Positions 46,115-55,641 of a stretch of DNA of 64,000 nucleotides are shown piece by piece. Each line of letters begins with the position of its first letter. The stretch's first letter is position 1. The translations under genes and the position numbers were made by a program. Under the pieces are notes generated by a model. The model saw only the letters and a program-made list of their open reading frames with translations. It did no database searches and was not told the DNA's origin. The DNA is from Achromobacter xylosoxidans (GTDB lineage: Bacteria > Pseudomonadota > Gammaproteobacteria > Burkholderiales > Burkholderiaceae_B), in the NCBI RefSeq assembly GCF_001457475.1, contig NZ_LN831029.1, positions 3,348,001 to 3,412,000 of the forward strand. The letters are read 5' to 3'.

Positions 46115-47587
46115 TCAGCGCGCCGCCGGCAGGTCGAACTCGAATACCGCGCCGGGCTCGGGCCGCTCCACCAGCCGGATGTCGCTGTGGTGCAGTTGCA
46201 GGATGCGGTGCACGATCACCAGCCCCAGCCCGCCGCCATCGCGCGGCCCGTTGGCCAGCACCGAGGCGCGGGTGAACAGGCCGGCGCGCAAGGCTTCGGG
46301 AATGCCCGCGCCGTTGTCGCTGACCCGCACCTGCACGCCGCCGCGCACCGCGCCCAGGCGCAGCTCGATGCGCCCGCCCGGGGCCGTGTGGCGGATGGCA
46401 TTGTCCAGCAGATTGGTCAGCACCCGCTCGATCATGCCCAGGTCGGCGCGCACCGGCGGCAGTTCCTGGTCGATGGCGGTGGTAAGCCGCTGCTGGCGCG
46501 CCTCGGCGGCCAATTCGAATTTCTGGATCACATCCTGCGCCAGCTCGGGCAGCGAGAACGTTTCAGGCTCCAGCCGCACCAGCCCGGACTCCAGCCGCGC
46601 CAGCTCGAACAGTTCCTGCGCCAGCCGGCCGACCTTGCGGCTCTGCGCCAGCGCGATATCCAGGTAGCGGCGGCGCTCGCCGGCATCCAGCGTTTCGTCC
46701 TTGAGCCGCAGCGTTTCCAGATAGCCGTGCAGCGAGGTCAGCGGCGTGCGCAGGTCGTGCGAGATGTTCGCCACCAGGTCGCGCCGCTGCTGGTCCTGGC
46801 GTGTCAGTTCGCGCCACTGCTCGGAGATGCGCCGTCCCATCTGCACGAAGCTGCGGCGCAGCAGCGAAATCTCGTCGCCGCTGGTATCGCCGGCGTCGGC
46901 CGGCTTTTCCAGCGCTGCCAGCGCGCGGCCGCCGTCGTCGCCGAAGGCGCGCACCGCGCGCGTCAGCCCCCGCAGCGGCCGCGTGATCAGGCCGAATGCC
47001 GCCAGGCCCGCCACCAGGCCCAGCAAGGCCACCAGCGCGATCGACCACAGGGTGGTGCGCAGCACCGCGCTGCGCGAGGCCGCCATGGCCAGCGCGTCGT
47101 GCGCCTGGCCTTGCAGCACCACATAGACATAACCCTGCTCGCGCCCCGCCACGCGCACCGGGGCGGCCGAGAACACCTTGGCGGTATCCAGGTGGCGCGG
47201 ATCGTCGCCCGCGATCGGCAGCGCCCCGCCCGCCAGGAAGCGGCGCACCGGCGCCAGATCCACGCGGTCGCGCTTGATCTGCCCGGGCGGCGCCGCGTCG
47301 CCGACGATGCGGCCGTCGTTGTCCAGCAAGTAGACCTCGACCGCCGGATTCACCATCATCAGCATCGAGAACAGCGAGCGCACCGCCTCCGGCTTCCAGC
47401 CATTGGCGTCCATCAACTCGTTGGTGCCGGCGATGTGCTGCGCCAGGCCGCTGGACAGCCGCTGCACCACTTCCTGTTCGTAGCGCAGGTTGGCCGAGAT
47501 CTGCAGCCAGGCCGACGCGCCGCAGCAAGCCAGCAGCAGCAAGGCGAACACGGCCGACAGGCGCTGGGTCAGGGTCAGGCGCTTCAT
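46115..47587 (-). CDS. Two-component sensor histidine kinase
   Basis: A 490-residue membrane kinase. TM1 is at residues 9-30, a periplasmic sensor domain of about 145 residues follows, and TM2 is at about 178-203. Then come HAMP (ITRPLRGLTRAVRAFGDD), HisKA with the phospho-acceptor His in NISHDLRTPLTSLHGYL, and HATPase_c with N-box TNLLDNAIRHT, G1 DNGAGIP and G2 GGGLGL. Its ATG overlaps the response regulator stop by 4 bp. It sits divergently next to a periplasmic methionine-repair gene set, so I suggest it senses an oxidant at the cell envelope. Confidence 0.9.
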   Translation of the reverse strand: MKRLTLTQRLSAVFALLLLACCGASAWLQISANLRYEQEVVQRLSSGLAQHIAGTNELMDANGWKPEAVRSLFSMLMMVNPAVEVYLLDNDGRIVGDAAPPGQIKRDRVDLAPVRRFLAGGALPIAGDDPRHLDTAKVFSAAPVRVAGREQGYVYVVLQGQAHDALAMAASRSAVLRTTLWSIALVALLGLVAGLAAFGLITRPLRGLTRAVRAFGDDGGRALAALEKPADAGDTSGDEISLLRRSFVQMGRRISEQWRELTRQDQQRRDLVANISHDLRTPLTSLHGYLETLRLKDETLDAGERRRYLDIALAQSRKVGRLAQELFELARLESGLVRLEPETFSLPELAQDVIQKFELAAEARQQRLTTAIDQELPPVRADLGMIERVLTNLLDNAIRHTAPGGRIELRLGAVRGGVQVRVSDNGAGIPEALRAGLFTRASVLANGPRDGGGLGLVIVHRILQLHHSDIRLVERPEPGAVFEFDLPAAR

Positions 47588-48315
47588 GGCGTCGGCTCCG
47601 CCGGCGCGCCCGGCGCCGCCGCGAACTTGTAGCCGCGGCCCCAGACCGTCAGGATGCGCTGCGGATTGGACGGATCGGCCTCGATCTTGGTGCGCAGCCG
47701 GTTGATGTGGGTGTTGACGGTGTGCTCGTAGCCCTCGTGCTGGTAGCCCCAGACCTGGTTCAGCAGGTCGAGCCGCGAGAACACCTTGTCCGGATTGCGG
47801 GCGAAGAAATGCAGCAGGTCGAACTCGCGCGGCGTCAGCTCCAGCCGGCGCTCGTCGACCGAGGCGGTGCGGGCGATCGGGTCGATGGCCACGCCGTGCT
47901 GGCGCAGGCTGCCGGCGTCGATGCGGGCATTGCGCTCCAGCGCCTCGGTGCGGCGCAGCAGCGCGCGCACCCGCGCCACCAGCTCCAGCATCGAGAACGG
48001 CTTGGCCAGGTAGTCGTCGGCGCCCAGTTCCAGGCCGAGGATGCGGTGCACCTCGCTGGAGCGGGCGCTGGTGATGATGATCGGGGTGTAGCGCGTCATG
48101 GCGCGGGCGCGCTTGCAGATTTCCAGGCCGTCGATGCCGGGCAGCATCAGGTCCAGCACCAGCGCGTCCCAGCCGCCCTCTTCGAGCCGGCGCATGCCTT
48201 CGTTGCCGTCGGCGGCGTGCTCGACGGCATAGCCCTCGTCACGCAGGTGCAGGCGCAGCAATTCGGCGATGTGGGCGTCGTCTTCGACGATCAGGACGCG
48301 GCGGGGCGTATCCAT
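47584..48315 (-). CDS. OmpR family response regulator
   Basis: A 243-residue regulator. The receiver has VEDD near residue 10, phospho-acceptor Asp in LVLDLMLPGIDG and Lys in YLAKPF. The winged helix DNA-binding domain ends with the recognition region LLNQVWGYQHEGYEHTVNTHINRLRTKIE. ATG 48315 is preferred over a TTG at 48330. It diverges from the cytochrome b/YedY-like operon; by analogy with E. coli HprR (YedW), which controls msrPQ, it probably activates that operon. Confidence 0.9.
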   Translation of the reverse strand: MDTPRRVLIVEDDAHIAELLRLHLRDEGYAVEHAADGNEGMRRLEEGGWDALVLDLMLPGIDGLEICKRARAMTRYTPIIITSARSSEVHRILGLELGADDYLAKPFSMLELVARVRALLRRTEALERNARIDAGSLRQHGVAIDPIARTASVDERRLELTPREFDLLHFFARNPDKVFSRLDLLNQVWGYQHEGYEHTVNTHINRLRTKIEADPSNPQRILTVWGRGYKFAAAPGAPAEPTP

Positions 48316-48512
48316 AGGGGCTCGGTGCAAGGGTGGCGGCCGGGGCCGCGGACAGCGCCGGGCGCGGGCGATCCGCCCCCGGCAGCGCTATTGTCGCCAA
48401 TCCATGGCCGGCGAGTTATCACATTTATTTTAAGTTTGCGTGAGGACTTCGATATCGGCGCCGGGGAAGAATGGCTGCAACGACAACAACCGCCTCCCCG
48501 AGGAGCCCCGCC

Positions 48513-49151
48513 ATGATGGCCACGCCCGCCACCCCAGACGCCCCCGCCGCCCCGGCGCCCGACAGCCGCGGCCCGGTCCATCCCGGCTGGCTGCGCATCG
48601 TGCATTGGCTCAATGCGCTGGCCGTGGTCATCATGGTGACCAGCGGCTGGCGCATTTACAACGCCGCGCCGTTCTTCGACTTCACCTTTCCCAACGGCGC
48701 CACCCTGGGCGGCTGGCTGGGCGGCGCGCTGCAATGGCACTTCGCCGGCATGTGGCTGCTGCTGGTCAACGGCCTGCTCTACCTGGGGCTGAACCTGACC
48801 ACCGGCCGCCTGTGGCGCAAGTTCTTCCCGGTCGGCCCGCGCGGCGTCGCCCGCGACTTGGCCGCGGCCCTGCGCGGCAAGCTGTCGCACGCCGACCCGC
48901 GCCACTACAACCAGGTGCAGCGGCTGGCCTATCTGTTCGTCATCGCGGATATCACGGTGCTGGTCCTGTCGGGCCTGGTGCTGTGGAAGTCGGTGCAGTT
49001 CGACACCCTGCGCACGCTGCTGGGCGGCTATGAATTCGCGCGCCGCATCCATTTCTTCGCCATGGCGCTGCTGGTGGCGTTCGTGGCGGTGCACCTGGTC
49101 ATGGTGGCGCTGGTGCCGCGCAGCCTCATCGCCATGATCCGCGGCAAATAA
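48513..49151 (+). CDS. Cytochrome b561-type membrane subunit (YedZ1-like)
   Basis: A 212-residue membrane protein with four helices: LRIVHWLNALAVVIMVTSGW, HFAGMWLLLVNGLLYLGLN, LAYLFVIADITVLVLSGLVLW and ARRIHFFAMALLVAFVAVHLVM. Histidines in helices 1, 2 and 4 are probable haem b ligands. Such subunits pass quinol electrons to periplasmic partners. ATG 48513 has GAGGAG 7 bp upstream. It is followed after 10 bp by a YedY-like molybdoenzyme, so it is probably its electron donor. Superficially it resembles hydrogenase cytochrome b, but no hydrogenase is present. Confidence 0.85.
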   Translation: MMATPATPDAPAAPAPDSRGPVHPGWLRIVHWLNALAVVIMVTSGWRIYNAAPFFDFTFPNGATLGGWLGGALQWHFAGMWLLLVNGLLYLGLNLTTGRLWRKFFPVGPRGVARDLAAALRGKLSHADPRHYNQVQRLAYLFVIADITVLVLSGLVLWKSVQFDTLRTLLGGYEFARRIHFFAMALLVAFVAVHLVMVALVPRSLIAMIRGK

Positions 49152-49161
49152 GGAGACCCTC

Positions 49162-49953
<792 letters not shown>

Positions 49954-49995
49954 GTGCTTTTTTCTTTCCACCACGACACACCAGAGGAACGCATC

Positions 49996-50325
49996 ATGAA
50001 GACACTCACCACCGCCGCATTTTCGCTGTGCCTGGCCTTTGGCGCGGTTGCCGCGCACGCGGCCGACAACATGTCCAAGGACGGCATGGCCAAGAGCGGC
50101 ATGTCGAAAGATGGCATGTCGAAGGATGGCATGTCGAAGGACGGCATGGCCAAGGATGGCATGTCGAAGAACTCCATGTCCAAGGACGGCATGTCGCACG
50201 ACGGCATGAAGAAGGACGGCATGGCCAAGGATGGCATGTCGAAAGACGGGATGTCCAAGGGCGGTATGTCGAAGGACGGCATGTCCAAGGGCGGCTCCAT
50301 GAGCAAGGACAGCATGGGCAAGTAG
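49996..50325 (+). CDS. Secreted methionine-rich pentapeptide MXKDX repeat protein (MrpX-like)
   Basis: A 109-residue protein. A Sec signal peptide covers residues 1-23 (LTTAAFSLCLAFGAVAAHA). The mature part of about 86 residues is almost wholly 16-17 tandem pentapeptides of the form M-S/A-K-D-G and holds 17 methionines. No Cys or aromatic residues occur in the mature part. The frame is open to 49954, but ATG 49996 with AGAGGA upstream gives the signal peptide. Such peptides are proposed to scavenge hypochlorite by methionine oxidation and to be regenerated by YedY. It lies 42 bp after the YedY-like gene. Confidence 0.9.
   Translation: MKTLTTAAFSLCLAFGAVAAHAADNMSKDGMAKSGMSKDGMSKDGMSKDGMAKDGMSKNSMSKDGMSHDGMKKDGMAKDGMSKDGMSKGGMSKDGMSKGGSMSKDSMGK
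50071..50321 (+). repeat. 15-bp tandem repeats encoding MSKDG units
   Basis: About 16 imperfect copies of a 15-bp unit resembling ATGTCGAAGGACGGC run through the MXKDX gene. Copies differ mostly at third positions (TCG/TCC, AAG/AAA, GAC/GAT), so they are held by selection on protein, yet copy number could still change by slippage. Confidence 0.85.
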
Positions 50326-50419
50326 GCCAGCCGACCGCCCCGTCGGCGCCGGCCCGGCCGCGCCGACGGCCGGCCCGCGGCCACGCGGCCCCCATGAGCC
50401 ATTCACCGAGGAACTTCCC

Positions 50420-50917
50420 ATGAAACTGACACGCAGGCATTTCCTGGGCGCGAGCGGTGTATTCGCCGCCGCCGGCCTGGCGCCGCTGCTGGCCGGGCGT
50501 GGCGCCCGTGCCGCGCAGCCCCGCGCCTATCCCTATGCCCTGAGCGACGCCGAATGGCGCGCCAGGCTGACCAAGGCGCAATACGAGGTGCTGCGCCAGG
50601 AAGGCACCGAACGGCCCTACACCAGCCCGCTCAACGACGAGCACCGCGCCGGCACGTTCGCCTGCGCCGGCTGCGCCCAGAAGCTGTTCTCGTCGGCCAC
50701 CAAGTTCGACAGCGGCACGGGCTGGCCCAGCTTCTGGCAGCCGCTGGAACGCGCCGTCGACACGCTGGAAGACCGCAGCTTCGGCATGACCCGCACCGCC
50801 GTCAATTGCAGCAACTGCGGCGGCCATCTGGGCCACGTCTTCGACGACGGGCCGCGCCCGACCGGACTGCGCTACTGCATGAACGGCGTGGCCTTGAGCT
50901 TCACCCCGCGGGCCTGA
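50420..50917 (+). CDS. msrB: Exported methionine-R-sulfoxide reductase MsrB
   Basis: A 165-residue MsrB with a twin-arginine signal (LTRRHFLGASGVFAAAGLAPLLAG, residues 3-27). Catalytic Cys153 is in LRYCMNGVALSF, and the zinc Cys pairs are in FACAGCAQ and NCSNCGGHLGH. It reduces the R epimer of methionine sulfoxide. Most MsrB proteins are cytoplasmic, so export fits a periplasmic methionine-repair system with the neighbouring YedY-like and MsrA proteins. GAGGAA precedes the ATG. How it is re-reduced in the periplasm is not apparent. Confidence 0.95.
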   Translation: MKLTRRHFLGASGVFAAAGLAPLLAGRGARAAQPRAYPYALSDAEWRARLTKAQYEVLRQEGTERPYTSPLNDEHRAGTFACAGCAQKLFSSATKFDSGTGWPSFWQPLERAVDTLEDRSFGMTRTAVNCSNCGGHLGHVFDDGPRPTGLRYCMNGVALSFTPRA

Positions 50918-50951
50918 CCTGGGCCGCCTTTTTTTTCGAGGATTGCGCATC

Positions 50952-51638
50952 ATGCCCCTTCTTTCCCTCTCCCGCGCCACGCTGGCCGCCGCCGGCGCCC
51001 TGTTCGCCCTGGGCTCGGCCGGCGCCGCCGAAACCGCCTTCGTCATTCCGCCGCCCGCGCTCGACGCCCCGGCCGGCGCGGCCCAGGAAAAGGCCGTGAT
51101 CGCCGGCGGCTGCTTCTGGGGCGTGCAGGCGGTGTTCCAGCACGTCAAGGGCGTCACCTCGGCGGTCTCCGGCTACGCCGGCGGCCAGGCGTCCACCGCC
51201 GACTACGACACCGTCAGCGGCGGCCGCAGCGGCCACGCGGAATCCGTCGAGATCACCTACGACCCCAGCCAGGTCAGCTATGGCCAGCTGCTGCAGATCT
51301 ATTTCTCGGTGGCGCACGATCCCACCCAGCTCAACCGCCAGGGTCCGGACAGCGGCACGCAGTACCGGTCCACGGTGTTCCCGGCCAATGACGACCAGCG
51401 CAAAGTGGCCGAGGCCTACATCGCGCAACTGAACAAGTCGGGCGTCTACCCAAAGGCGCTGGCGACCACGGTCGAGCCGCTCAAGGGCTTCTATCCCGCC
51501 GAGGGCTATCACCAGGACTACCTGGTGCGGCATCCGTACAGCATGTACATCATGGTGAACGACGTGCCCAAGGTGGAGAACCTGGCCCGGACCTTCCCGG
51601 CGGCGTACCGCGACAAGCCGGTGCTGGTGAATCCATAG
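50952..51638 (+). CDS. msrA: Exported methionine-S-sulfoxide reductase MsrA
   Basis: A 228-residue MsrA with a Sec signal peptide (LSLSRATLAAAGALFALGSAGA, residues 4-26). The catalytic Cys54 is in AGGCFWGVQAVF, followed by SGYAGG, YDTVSGGRSGHAESVEITYDP and the PAEGYHQDY block. It reduces the S epimer of methionine sulfoxide. There is no nearby C-terminal resolving Cys, so recycling must rely on another partner. ATG 50952 has GAGGA 10 bp upstream. It lies 34 bp after msrB and closes the methionine-redox cluster. Confidence 0.94.
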   Translation: MPLLSLSRATLAAAGALFALGSAGAAETAFVIPPPALDAPAGAAQEKAVIAGGCFWGVQAVFQHVKGVTSAVSGYAGGQASTADYDTVSGGRSGHAESVEITYDPSQVSYGQLLQIYFSVAHDPTQLNRQGPDSGTQYRSTVFPANDDQRKVAEAYIAQLNKSGVYPKALATTVEPLKGFYPAEGYHQDYLVRHPYSMYIMVNDVPKVENLARTFPAAYRDKPVLVNP

Positions 51639-52064
51639 ACGGTCGGCGGCGTTGGCCACGCCTGGCGACGGCATGTCGGCCTGGCGGGCGCCGCCGCATC
51701 CGGCCGGCGGCGCGCCGCCCGCTGCCGCCACGCGGCAATTCGACAAGCCGGCCAATCCAGCCGGATAAATAATAAAAACGAATGGATTTCAAAAATCGGG
51801 AATCAGCAGTTTTCGTGTCTGAAACATAATATCGAATGTATCAATTCCCGCCATTTTGATAATGCGGCCGGTATCCAAAACTCCAATAAAAACAAGGCGG
51901 TTGGTATCCATTCATATTGATTACCTCGATTTGGATGGTATCTCGGGGATAATTTTTTATTTTGCAAAAAAGCGGGTATAAATTGCGTCCTTTTTCTACG
52001 GGCCAGTCGAATCCATACAAAATATTTCCGCGCACGGAAACCGTATTTCCGCGGGCGGATACGC
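51639..52064. other. Intergenic region with an AT-rich island
   Basis: No gene is supported in these 426 bp. The first part is GC-rich, but from about 51765 to 52030 the DNA becomes markedly AT-rich, unlike any other stretch in the window. It contains a TATAAAT (51977-51983) that could be a -10 element for the autotransporter gene. Short open frames here on both strands have no ribosome sites and no recognisable products. The composition suggests a promoter area bound by a nucleoid protein, or transferred DNA. Confidence 0.6.
52023..52059 (+). repeat. Two 16-bp direct repeats upstream of the autotransporter
   Basis: TATTTCCGCGCACGGA (52023-52038) and TATTTCCGCGGGCGGA (52044-52059) differ at two positions and are spaced 21 bp apart, two helical turns. 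Each also contains an internal TCCG/CGGA inverted repeat. They end 5 bp before the ATG at 52065, so they may be an operator or a translation-control element. Confidence 0.5.
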
Positions 52065-54911
52065 ATGGATTCCACACGCTGGGCCGCGACAAAAAGGATC
52101 CCAGTCTTGACTTACCGCACGAACAAGTGGCTGACGGCCACGGTCGCATTGAGTACCTCCTGCTGCGGCGCCGCCATGGCCGCCGACCTGACGGTGACGT
52201 CCGGCAATACCCAGGTGTTCGACGGCTCGGCCAGCCTGCCGGGCGGCATTGACGTCAACGGCGGCACGCTGGTGGTGGGCGGCAACGGCGGCGGCGCCGG
52301 CGTCACCCTTGCCGGCAACGTCAACGCCGCGTCGAACGGCACGGTGTCGGGCTTCGGCACGATCGACGGCAATCTCGACGTGACGGGCGCGCGCGTCGCG
52401 CCCGGGTACCCGGTCGGCACGCCGACCGGCGTGTCCAACGGCAACCTCGTCGTCAAGGGCGACCTGTCGATGAACAACGCCGTGTTCGATTTCGAGACCG
52501 GCTACGCGGGCCTGCCGATCACGCAACCCGGCACCGGCGACAACATCACGGTCGGCGGCAACGTCGCCCTGAACAACACCACGCTGAACGTGTCGGTCAA
52601 CACCCTGGGCGTCAACGCCGGCTATTACCGCATCCTGTCGTACGGCGGCACATTGAGCGGCAACGGCCTGACGCTGGGCACGGTCAGCGGCGACTCGCTG
52701 CCGGCCGCGACCATCCAGTCGCTCACCGGCGACAAGCAGATCAACCTCATCCTGGGCCCCAGCACGACCAATCTGTGGAACGGCAACGGCGTGGCGTCGG
52801 CGACCCGCGCGGGCGGCGGCAACGGCACCTGGAGCGCCGCCAGCGCCAACTGGAACAGCCCGGCCAATGCCACCGGCGCGCTGCCCGACGGCGGCTACGC
52901 CATATTCGCGGGCGCGACCGGCACCGTCACGGTGGATGGCGGCGCCGGCCCCGTGCGCGTGTCCGGCATCCAGTTCGCCACCGACCGCTACACCCTGCAA
53001 GGCGCGCCCATCACCCTGGTCGGCAACGGCGGCAATCCGCCGGCCCTGGTGGTTGGCGACGGCACCTATGCCTCCGGCCAGTTCGTCGACACCATCCACA
53101 ACCCGCTGCAAGGCACGCAAGGCTTCGTCAAGACCGGCCCGGGGTCGCTGATCCTGACCGCCGACAGCAGCGGCCTGAGCGGCCCCATCCTGATCGCCGA
53201 CGGCGCCCTGGAAATCGACGGCAAGTTGAACGGCCCCGTCGACATCGGCCGCGAAGTCGTGCTGGCGGGTGTCGGCCAACTCGGCGCCACCACGCTCTAC
53301 CCCACCGCCGTCATCGCGCCCGGCAATGACGGCTCGCCCATCGGCACGTTGACGATCAACGGCAACCTCACCTTCGGCGCGGACACGATCTATCGCGTGC
53401 ACGCCGACCCGGCCAGCAGCGCGAGCGATCGCATCCACGTCACCGGCATCGCCAGCCTGGACGGGACCGTGGCGCACATCGGGCCGGCCGGCAACTATGC
53501 GCCGCGCGCCACCTACAACATCCTGACCGCCGACGGCGGCATCCAGGGCCGCTTCACGGGCGCCTCCAGCGCCTATGCCTTCCTTACGCCCACGCTCAGC
53601 TACGACACGAAGAACGCCTACATGACGCTGACGCGCAATGACGTCCCGATCGGCAGCATCGGCAATGGCGGCAACGAAAGCAGCGTGGGCGAAGCCCTCG
53701 ACAAGGAAGACCCGCCCGTGGCCGGCACTGGCTCGTCGTCCAACGGCAACGGTTCGCCGTCCAACGGCAATGACGCGTCGCCGGGTGGCGGATCGGCCGT
53801 CATCGGCAGCGGCAACGCGTCGGTCCAGGGTTCCGGCGCGCGCCAGGTGACCACGGCGGTGCTGTCGATGACGGCGAACGAAGCGCGATCGGCCCTCAAG
53901 CTGCTCGCGGGTGAAGCCTACGCGAGCACCGCCTCGGTGCTGCAAGGCCAGGCGGACACCGTGCGCGCGCTGCCGCTGGAGCACCTGCGCGGCAACCTGG
54001 ACGCGCCCATGCGCGCCGGCCAGCCCACCGCCCAGCTGGGCTCGCCTTCCGCCGACGCCCTGCCGCAAAGCGGCGCCTCGCCGCTCTGGGCCCAGGCCTT
54101 CGGCAACTGGAGCACGCTCGGCGGCGACGGCAACGCATCGAGCGTGAAGCAGTCGGCCGGCGGCTTCTTCGTCGGCGGCGACGGCGCGGTCGGCGGCGGC
54201 TGGCGCCTGGGCGGCGCGCTCGGCTACACGGGCAGCCACAGCTCGGTCGCCGATGCCGCGTCGCGCACCGACGTCGACAGCTACACCGCGACCCTGTTCG
54301 GCGGGCGCAACTTCGCGGCCGGCCCCGGCCACGTCCGCTTCATGGCGGGCGCGGCCTACACCTGGCACGACATCGACACCAAGCGCAACGTGGCCGCGGG
54401 CAGCCTGAACCAGCAGCTCAAGTCGTCGTATCGCGCCTCGTCGACCCAGGTGTTCACCGAACTCGGCTACCACCTGCCGCTCAATGACGCCTACGCCATC
54501 GAACCCTTTGCCGGCCTGGCCTGGAACCAGCTGCGCACGCGCGATTTCGAGGAATCGGGCGGCAGCGCCGCGCTGCGCGGCAAGGGCGGCTCGGACGACG
54601 TTACCAGCACCACGCTGGGAATGCGCGGCTCATGGCGCTTCGACTCGCACGGCGCGCCGGGCCGCCTGACCGCATCGCTGGGCTGGCGCCACGCCATGGG
54701 CGACGTGAAGCCGCGCCAGGAGCTGGCCTTCGACGGCGGCAGCACGTTCTCGGTGCGGGGCGTGCCGATCGCGCAGAACGCCGCCGTGGTCGGGCTGGGC
54801 GCCGAAATGGCCATCACGCGCAACACCACCGCGGGCGTTGCCTACGACGCGCAGTTCGGCGGCGGCAACCGGCAGCAGTCGGGCCTGTTCAAGCTGGCCA
54901 TGCGCTTCTAG
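52065..54911 (+). CDS. Autotransporter with beta-helix passenger
   Basis: A protein of up to 948 residues. An extended signal sequence (KWLTATVALSTSCCGAAMA, cleavage near residue 40) is followed by a Gly/Asn/Thr-rich passenger typical of a right-handed beta-helix, with a repeat-like GTLTINGNLTFGADTIYRVHAD autochaperone-type segment at about residues 425-520. A Ser/Gly/Asn linker (about 545-585) leads to a C-terminal beta-barrel of about 270 residues ending LFKLAMRF, with the terminal Phe used by the BAM complex. No protease triad motif or RGD was noticed. ATG 52065 is used; a TTG at 52107 with AAGGA upstream would give a more standard signal peptide. Confidence 0.88.
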   Translation: MDSTRWAATKRIPVLTYRTNKWLTATVALSTSCCGAAMAADLTVTSGNTQVFDGSASLPGGIDVNGGTLVVGGNGGGAGVTLAGNVNAASNGTVSGFGTIDGNLDVTGARVAPGYPVGTPTGVSNGNLVVKGDLSMNNAVFDFETGYAGLPITQPGTGDNITVGGNVALNNTTLNVSVNTLGVNAGYYRILSYGGTLSGNGLTLGTVSGDSLPAATIQSLTGDKQINLILGPSTTNLWNGNGVASATRAGGGNGTWSAASANWNSPANATGALPDGGYAIFAGATGTVTVDGGAGPVRVSGIQFATDRYTLQGAPITLVGNGGNPPALVVGDGTYASGQFVDTIHNPLQGTQGFVKTGPGSLILTADSSGLSGPILIADGALEIDGKLNGPVDIGREVVLAGVGQLGATTLYPTAVIAPGNDGSPIGTLTINGNLTFGADTIYRVHADPASSASDRIHVTGIASLDGTVAHIGPAGNYAPRATYNILTADGGIQGRFTGASSAYAFLTPTLSYDTKNAYMTLTRNDVPIGSIGNGGNESSVGEALDKEDPPVAGTGSSSNGNGSPSNGNDASPGGGSAVIGSGNASVQGSGARQVTTAVLSMTANEARSALKLLAGEAYASTASVLQGQADTVRALPLEHLRGNLDAPMRAGQPTAQLGSPSADALPQSGASPLWAQAFGNWSTLGGDGNASSVKQSAGGFFVGGDGAVGGGWRLGGALGYTGSHSSVADAASRTDVDSYTATLFGGRNFAAGPGHVRFMAGAAYTWHDIDTKRNVAAGSLNQQLKSSYRASSTQVFTELGYHLPLNDAYAIEPFAGLAWNQLRTRDFEESGGSAALRGKGGSDDVTSTTLGMRGSWRFDSHGAPGRLTASLGWRHAMGDVKPRQELAFDGGSTFSVRGVPIAQNAAVVGLGAEMAITRNTTAGVAYDAQFGGGNRQQSGLFKLAMRF

Positions 54912-55074
54912 GCCAGCGCCGGCCAGGCCGCGGGCGTCGCGATCGTGACGTCCGCGGCACGCCGCGGCGCCGGGCGCGGGCAAACGGCGCCGCCATTGCG
55001 CTACAGTGCGGGGGTGCCGCGGGCATCCATGACTGCCGCGGCCTTGAATCCATGCATCCAGGAAAAGCACCGCA

Positions 55075-55575
55075 GTGAATGACTCCCCCACGCCGGACAC
55101 CGACGTGTCCGAATACCGCAAGGAACAGACCGCCACGCTGTGGCGCGACGACGGCTGGACCGCGCGCATCATCAAGAACGAGGACGACGACGGCTGGGCC
55201 GTCGAGATGACCCTGGACGGGCAGGCCGAACCGGCGCTGGTGGGGCCCTGGACCATGGGCCGCGACAAGAAGAACCCCAAGCCGCTGGACGGCCCCGCGT
55301 TCTCCACCCTGGTCAAGACCGCCAACGAAGTCCTGCGCCGCCACGAACAGCAGTTGCACGCCACGCTGCACAAGAGCGTGAAGATCGACGGCGCCAACGG
55401 CCGCCTGACGATCAAGCTGGACATCGTTCCGGACGAAGACGAGCCCTACGCCGTGCTCAGCGCCTACGATGAATCGGGCGACGAATTGGCCCGGATCCAG
55501 GTTGCGCCGACGTACAAGCTGAACGTGCGGCGCGCCCAGGAATGGGCCAGCGGCGGTTTTGGGCGGGACGGCTGA
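55075..55575 (+). CDS. Conserved hypothetical cytoplasmic protein
   Basis: A 166-residue hydrophilic, acidic protein that I cannot assign. It has no signal peptide, membrane segment or cysteine motif. Alternating strands are predicted by eye (GWTARIIKNEDDDGWAVEMTL, RLTIKLDIVPDEDEPYAVLSAYD) around a central helix (FSTLVKTANEVLRRHEQQLH). The start is GTG at 55075 with CAGGAAAA upstream. It stands alone between the autotransporter and the convergent dps gene. Codon use fits the genome and the frame is clean, so it is very probably a real gene. Confidence 0.78.
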   Translation: MNDSPTPDTDVSEYRKEQTATLWRDDGWTARIIKNEDDDGWAVEMTLDGQAEPALVGPWTMGRDKKNPKPLDGPAFSTLVKTANEVLRRHEQQLHATLHKSVKIDGANGRLTIKLDIVPDEDEPYAVLSAYDESGDELARIQVAPTYKLNVRRAQEWASGGFGRDG

Positions 55576-55641
55576 CGCCGGGCCCCGCCACATGAAGGGC
55601 GCCGGGCGGCGTGAGCGCCCCCGGGCTCTCGCAAGCGCCGC

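Noticed and set aside
48513..49151. Hydrogenase cytochrome b subunit
   Set aside because: The fold is similar, but no hydrogenase genes are nearby and the next gene is a YedY-like molybdoenzyme with a twin-arginine signal.
51803..52149. Small minus-strand frames (90 and 102 codons) in the AT-rich island
   Set aside because: No ribosome sites, atypical composition and no recognisable domain; they overlap one another and the autotransporter promoter.
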